In this document: piece by piece, positions 59,173 to 64,000 of the stretch
How the letters are laid out: every line of letters starts with the position of its first letter
Numbering within the stretch: position 1 is the first letter of the stretch
DNA from: Acanthacorydalis orientalis
Taxonomy: Eukaryota > Arthropoda > Insecta > Megaloptera > Corydalidae
Direction of reading: 5' to 3'
Assembly: GCA_034766995.1 (NCBI GenBank)
Contig: CM068315.1
Location: forward strand, 53,315,556 to 53,379,555
DNA: 64,000 nucleotides
Translations under genes and position numbers: made by a program
Notes under the pieces: generated by a model
Told to the model about the DNA's origin: nothing
Databases searched by the model: none
Seen by the model: only the letters and a program-made list of their open reading frames with translations

Positions 59173-60021
59173 TATATTTGTAATTATGATCCTACAATTA
59201 TATTTATATTACGACCCAATTAAAAACTTATCCATTAAAAGTAATCACACATAAACATCTAAAAACATTTCATGATTTCCATTAAGTTTATTAGCACTTT
59301 TACGATCGCTATAAATGTAAAAAGTTGATATTAATTATTAATGACAACTCTGGTGCAACATCCCTAGAAAACGTTTTTTTACAATAGGTGGCTGAACATG
59401 AACGAAATAAGCGATAAAGGTAATAAAAAAGAAAAAGTACCACGAATTATTGTTAACAATATGTATTTACGATAATTGACTAAAAAACTTTCCTGTTTGG
59501 TTATGATAACCAAATTTTTATTCAATAGCTACCACAAAATCGTAATCAACGATATTTAAATTTTAGAATTCCATTACATACTTTTGCTGATAAGTTTGGA
59601 ACAAATTAAAATAAAAGGACAAAACCGATCCAGAAGCACAACACCTAACTTTTGAATACACTAATTTGTTTTATCAGTCGAGGAAGAATACATTATAAGA
59701 TCAGCTGAGCAAGAAATCGAGCATTTCTACCATGGCGAAATCCAGAAGATTATTAATCTTTGGACTAAATGCAAAGACGTTAGAGGGAGTATATAGAAAA
59801 ATGACCGCAATAAATAATCTGTACATAGAATAATGTTTTTTTATTTCTTAAATTCCCCTTTACTATTTGATCTGTCTTCGTATAAACTAAAAGCCTAAGA
59901 TGGCATATTTTGTCTTTTATATTTACAATATGTTAAAAGAAGAACTAAAGAAGTGATGATATTTACATATTTTTTGAAAATTTCGAATATACATTTTTAT
60001 TATATACAGGTATGTATACAG

Positions 60022-60060
<39 letters not shown>

Positions 60061-60799
60061 TCAAAATATATAAATTTAAACAGATTTTCATCCAACAGGA
60101 TTACATTTTCGATTATTTCTTACTACAATCTTTCATCTCAACATATTTTTTGAGATTAAATATTCACAAGTTTAATACGAGTAAAAATTAATATACTTAC
60201 CAACGCATTTTAAATATAAAACCCCAAGTTATTACACGAACCCTCACCTGAAACAAATTGAAATTCAATCAGAAACAGTTATCAATTAGTTACACGAGTT
60301 TTGGAGTTAGAATAACATTGAAATTATCTCGATTAAAGAATGAATGTGCATAAATATGCCTATTTTTATCTACATGCTCATCACACACAAATACATTTCA
60401 AAATTTATCTGGTCAATTCAAGTCCTGTTTCATTTATAAAAGTATTTGCTTATTGGGACTGAATATTTCTCCAAGAAAGCAATGTACATATATATATATA
60501 CTTAGCAAATAATTTCACTATAAAATGAAATATAAACTGTTTCCTGTGCTCTTACTTCACATATAAAATGTTCTAATTAACTGGAGATGTTTGTACAAAA
60601 CAAGACTGGTTACAGAACATCCAACTAATATATGTTTCATGCTCTGAAATAACTCATTAGCGTCATTACTATTAAAAAAAAAACTTTTATTTTACCCTTT
60701 AAATAGGAACACGCCCAGCAATAATTCACAATCCTAATGAGTGAAACACAGCTAAAATAAAATCACCAACGTGATTTCTTTTATTACAGCGGATAGCAA

Positions 60800-61110
60800 A
60801 TCACGTTTTTATTGTTTAATCGATATCATCGCCCGGCACGCATTTCTCTCGTATCTTTATTTTTTTCGAGTCATTTAGCTTGAAGCTGTTAATTCGGGCG
60901 AAGCAAGCGGATGGGCTTTAGTAGGTGATTGTATAAAAGGTGGTGAGAGGAATGGTGCGTTTGGAGTGCGCTCATTTTCATCGCTGCTGCTGTGATGCGT
61001 CGTTCAAACTCAACACAAGACCTCCTACTATTCTCCCCACTCCAAATATATAGCAACTATTTCTATAAAACCCACCACTACCCCCACTTCTACACCAGTG
61101 GTAGCTCGTT
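60800..61110 (+). promoter_or_regulatory. GC-richer islet with TATA box, possible promoter
   Basis: A TATAAAAG match at 60932-60939 lies inside a GC-richer islet; TCATTTTCATC follows about 40 bases downstream, which could act as an initiator, although the spacing is longer than the usual 30. There is no recognisable coding exon nearby. It may equally be an unrelated GC-rich patch. Confidence 0.22.
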
Positions 61111-61710
61111 AAAAAGTATACCACAAAATGCTCGCTGAAACTTAAATTGTAACAAAATAATTACTCTTCTTTTTTATGTTTTCAAATTTAAAAAGATGGC
61201 ATCATAGTGTAACAAACATTCAGAACAACAACAACAATTATCCAGAACAATTTTAAATCACGCAATATTTACAACAATATCATATGAACAATTATAAACT
61301 CCGTAGCATTTCTGATTAATCAAATATAAATATATTTATATGAAACAGATACTATTAATCATTCTCTCAAGTTTGAAAACAATAATATTGCAAAGATATA
61401 CATATATATATATATAACACTCCAATTTTTTTCTAATACAAAAATATAATACTAAAAATACAAATCCAATGGCAATAATTCCTTTTAGAACAAAACTATT
61501 ACTTGTAGTACGTTACTCACTTTAGCAACGCATTGAAAGTAATTACAGAAGAAGGAAATAACTCCAGAATACAAAAAATATTTCAGAATATCGTGCTTCT
61601 ATTGAAAACATAACATTTACCTACATATTAGGTATGTGCAAAAAGTTTAACCTTGTGCAAATTTTGTATGACTGCAAGCATTATAGAATTAGAATCCATC
61701 ATAGACGCAA

Positions 61711-62583
61711 AATGCACTTACGGAACAACCAGGAATTGATCGAAAAACAATTTCAAGACGATTTCATGAGATGGGGAAAATTCGGAAGTTTGGAAAGTGG
61801 TTATCGCACGAACTCTCCGGAAACAGCATTGCCCGCCGGTTTAACACACATCTCTCTTTGCTTGTCAGGCAACATAAGGTTTTTTGTGGAAAATTGTCAT
61901 CGACAACGAAAAATGGATTGTGTACGACAATCTTAAATGTACACATTCAAGGGTAGATCTCGTCCTGTCATCAACATCAACGACAAAACTTAACATCCAC
62001 ATCAAAAATATATACAGTTTTACGATCTCCTACGATCAGGTAAACATTTAATGCCGAGCGCTATGGTCGTCAATTGAATCAATTACAATCTTAAACGCAC
62101 ATATTCAAAATGTAGACCTCACTGATCCATCAACATTAACGGAAAAATCGAATATTCATACCAAAAAGTTTCTTCTATGTTCTGGCATCTGGTGAAACAT
62201 GAAAGGTTTGCTGTTTTATGATTTCCTCCAGCGCTACGGCCTACAATTGAATTCTTTGGCTGTCGGAAAGATAGAGAAAAGACCATTTACTGAAGAATGA
62301 AACCAAAAATCATTATTCTGTTGTTTGTCATAACGCTTAGCTGCATGTTGCTAACTACTCAGCAAACAATTTTCAACTTGGACTGAGTTCTTCTGCACAA
62401 GGCGTATTCACTCGAATTGGCGCTTTCGAATCATCATTTTTGCCGGTCGAACGAAAACTTTTAGTCGGACAGCGCTTTCGAAATGTGGCTAAAATACGGA
62501 AATGGATCGACGATTTTATTGCCTCCAAATTAATGTCTTTTTTGCGAAACACTCCGAAACTTACTGATAGTAAAAGGTTATAA
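61711..62583 (+). pseudogene. Mariner transposase, heavily decayed
   Basis: In mixed frames the text reads KNNFKTIS, MGKIRKFGKWLSHELSGNSI and ARRFNTHLSLLVRQ, then a damaged first catalytic block ending YDN at about 61927. DLVLSSTSTTKLNIH follows, then a second, diverged copy of the same segment (DPTDPSTLTEKSNIHTKKF), then RYGLQLNSLAVGKIEKRPFT. In the HDNARxHVA block the Asp codon is deleted (cat aac gct). The last block has ALSNHHF where the family has PSDYHLF. The C-terminal WIDDFIASK segment is readable near 62510. Two of the three catalytic Asp are lost, so it is inactive. Confidence 0.8.
61927..62242 (+). repeat. Tandem duplication, 2 x 158 bp
   Basis: Both units start ACAATCTTAAA and carry the block around GTAGA(T/C)CTC, CATCAACAT(C/T)AACG, and CGCTA(T/C)GG...CAATTGAAT near their ends. 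The units are roughly 70% alike by eye, so the duplication is old. Confidence 0.72.
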
Positions 62584-63832
62584 AAAAAAACTAGAATAAT
62601 TATTTTAATGATTGAATTATATTTTACATGCTATGAAAATAAAATGAAAACTTGACAGAAAAAAGACTAAAGCTTCTGAACAAAGCTAATATTTTTGACA
62701 CTTTCCTGATTGAATTTTTATAACTAATTACTATTGTAACTTTAACTATTATATTATGAACAATCATAATAGTTATGAGCTATTCTATTGATATTTGTTA
62801 GGCTGGACTAAATAATTTATATATGCCTTTAAAAATGTAGCATTTTGATAAAGAATAAAACTTTCTTAAAACTATTTTTATTCACACAATATTTGAAAAA
62901 CGTTTCAAATACACTAGTAAATCATCATATAATTTATAATGTTTTTTCTGCACAAAGAAACATTTTTAAACTAATGTAAAGTCGGTGTTCTTCAATTGAT
63001 AAATGAACCCACATATCAAATACCCAATATTTTGTGTGTAATGTACGTACAGTCTTTTTTGTCTAAAATATAGAATGACTTAAAAGTTGTAATGCACGCC
63101 TTGCCTTAAATGACATTATTTATATTGAAGTAAATTTTACATTTTCAGTTTATATATTTATCTACTACCGAGTATTCAGTTTCAATTACTACAGTTATAA
63201 AATTGAAAAAATAATTATTTTTCAGTAATAAATAATTTATATTTGCATTAATCGGACATATGTAAAATGCGTTGTATATAAATATAAATCACAAAAAAAT
63301 AAAATAACATTGTTTCGGAAAGAATGCAAATATTCCAGCATACAAATGAAAAAGTTCTATTTTATAACTAGCGGATATCAATGAACTTACAAATTTTAGA
63401 AATATTTTTACCAATAAAATAATCCTATAATAAAGAGATTCAGTTTCATATCATCTACACGTTTCAACCATTCAAAGTGTAAACTCGTTTTTAAATTTTA
63501 CAAAAAGAAAATAATGAAGTACAACAAAATCGAAATTCATAGCATAGTTAAAATCGGCTGAGCTTATTACGAAGTCCCGCCACTGATTTTAACCATCCAT
63601 ATCTTCATCCAAGTATGTTATGTAGTGGTTTTCTTACGCTTTTGCTAGCATACTCCTTCCGGTTTCGTTCAGTACTCGTCATACTTTATCACTTCCTCTA
63701 TTTCTTTTTCATAAAAGAAACTCTTCCTCGCATTTCACTAGCATATTTTTCATAGCATCTTTTCTTCATAGATATATGTACGAAGTATACATGCTCATAA
63801 AAGGTCTATTCTCGTTGCCATGCTTTCAAAAG

Positions 63833-63888
<56 letters not shown>

Positions 63889-64000
63889 TAACTTTACAAT
63901 ATGTGCATTGCACATTTATTTTTTTGTACATTTTTCGTACTTTGCATGACTTAGTCACATAAAGAAAATATGTCATTATGAAAAAAATATAACCAAAGAC
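62584..64000. other. AT-rich spacer
   Basis: No gene is recognised. A pyrimidine-rich stretch lies at about 63620-63770, and (TA)n at 63836-63884. Confidence 0.6.
63836..63884. repeat. (TA)n microsatellite
   Basis: About 48 bp of alternating TA. Confidence 0.93.

Larger units (their letters stand above)
56312..61627. other. Long AT-rich spacer with two CpG-richer islets
   Basis: No confirmed gene. It contains CpG-richer islets at 57780-58110 and 60800-61110, (CT)n(TA)n at 58759-58806, and (TA)n at 59117-59170, 60027-60055 and 61400-61417. A poly(A) run of about 18 lies near 57634. Open frames at 57195-57383 and 57573-57782 show no motif. Confidence 0.55.
61628..62583 (+). mobile_element. 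Decayed mariner with internal tandem duplication
   Basis: It begins after TA with TTAGGTATGTGCAAAAAGTT, a degenerate irritans-like end. The body encodes a Mos1-like transposase remnant. No convincing right terminal repeat is seen near 62580. A 158-bp segment is duplicated in tandem inside the gene (61927-62084 and 62085-62242). Divergence is high, so this is one of the older elements here. Confidence 0.72.

Overview
The window is a gene-poor, very AT-rich stretch of animal nuclear DNA. It is saturated with long (TA)n microsatellites and old DNA transposons. The transposon families (mariner, DD41D Tc1/mariner relatives, Tc1, Tigger/pogo and probable Helitrons) are those commonly seen in arthropods. 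I therefore favour an insect or another arthropod, but nothing here fixes the species. I found no intact protein-coding gene, no rRNA, no complete tRNA, no CRISPR array and no bacterial-type operon. Every recognisable protein segment is a broken transposase. I saw no LINE, LTR or reverse-transcriptase segment by eye.

Layout. 1-5.9 kb: a deleted mariner (1217-2023) between two (TA)n tracts, a CpG-rich islet near 3.9 kb, and a mariner N-terminal fragment (5481-5870). 5.9-12.8 kb: AT-rich spacer with GC-richer islets near 7.0 and 11.2 kb. 12.85-14.43 kb: three elements side by side, namely a Tigger relic, a Helitron-like element and a 511-bp MITE. 15.1-15.5 kb: the most CpG-rich islet, with a consensus splice donor. 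17.82-19.62 kb: two different deleted mariner-type elements back to back. 20.49-21.94 kb: a Tigger relic interrupted by a G-rich insertion. 22.84-23.02 kb: a Tc1 transposase fragment. 24.09-24.87 kb: a second copy of the 1.2-kb mariner with the same internal deletion. 29.5-31.9 kb: a Helitron-like element and a Tigger C-terminal half. 34.84 kb: a lone irritans-type mariner end. 37.2-38.5 kb: a nearly full-length Mos1-like mariner pseudogene. 40-40.8 kb: two Helitron-like elements. 43-44.2 kb: a Tigger-ended element carrying a nested MITE. 51.0-51.4 kb: a tandem pair of Helitron-like elements. 54.4-55.0 kb: a DD41D element. 55.9-56.3 kb: a mini-mariner. 61.6-62.6 kb: a decayed mariner containing a tandem duplication. 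The rest is spacer with scattered CpG-richer islets that could be regulatory or exonic.

How the parts relate. Elements cut at TA dinucleotides repeatedly end exactly where a (TA)n tract begins. The Helitron-like family carries its own internal (TA)n. Much of the microsatellite content may therefore have been seeded by transposition, or the tracts may be favoured landing sites. No cooperating host genes can be described. If a host gene spans the window, most of what is seen would be its intron; one candidate micro-exon (32976-33036, minus strand) and several CpG islets are the only hints.
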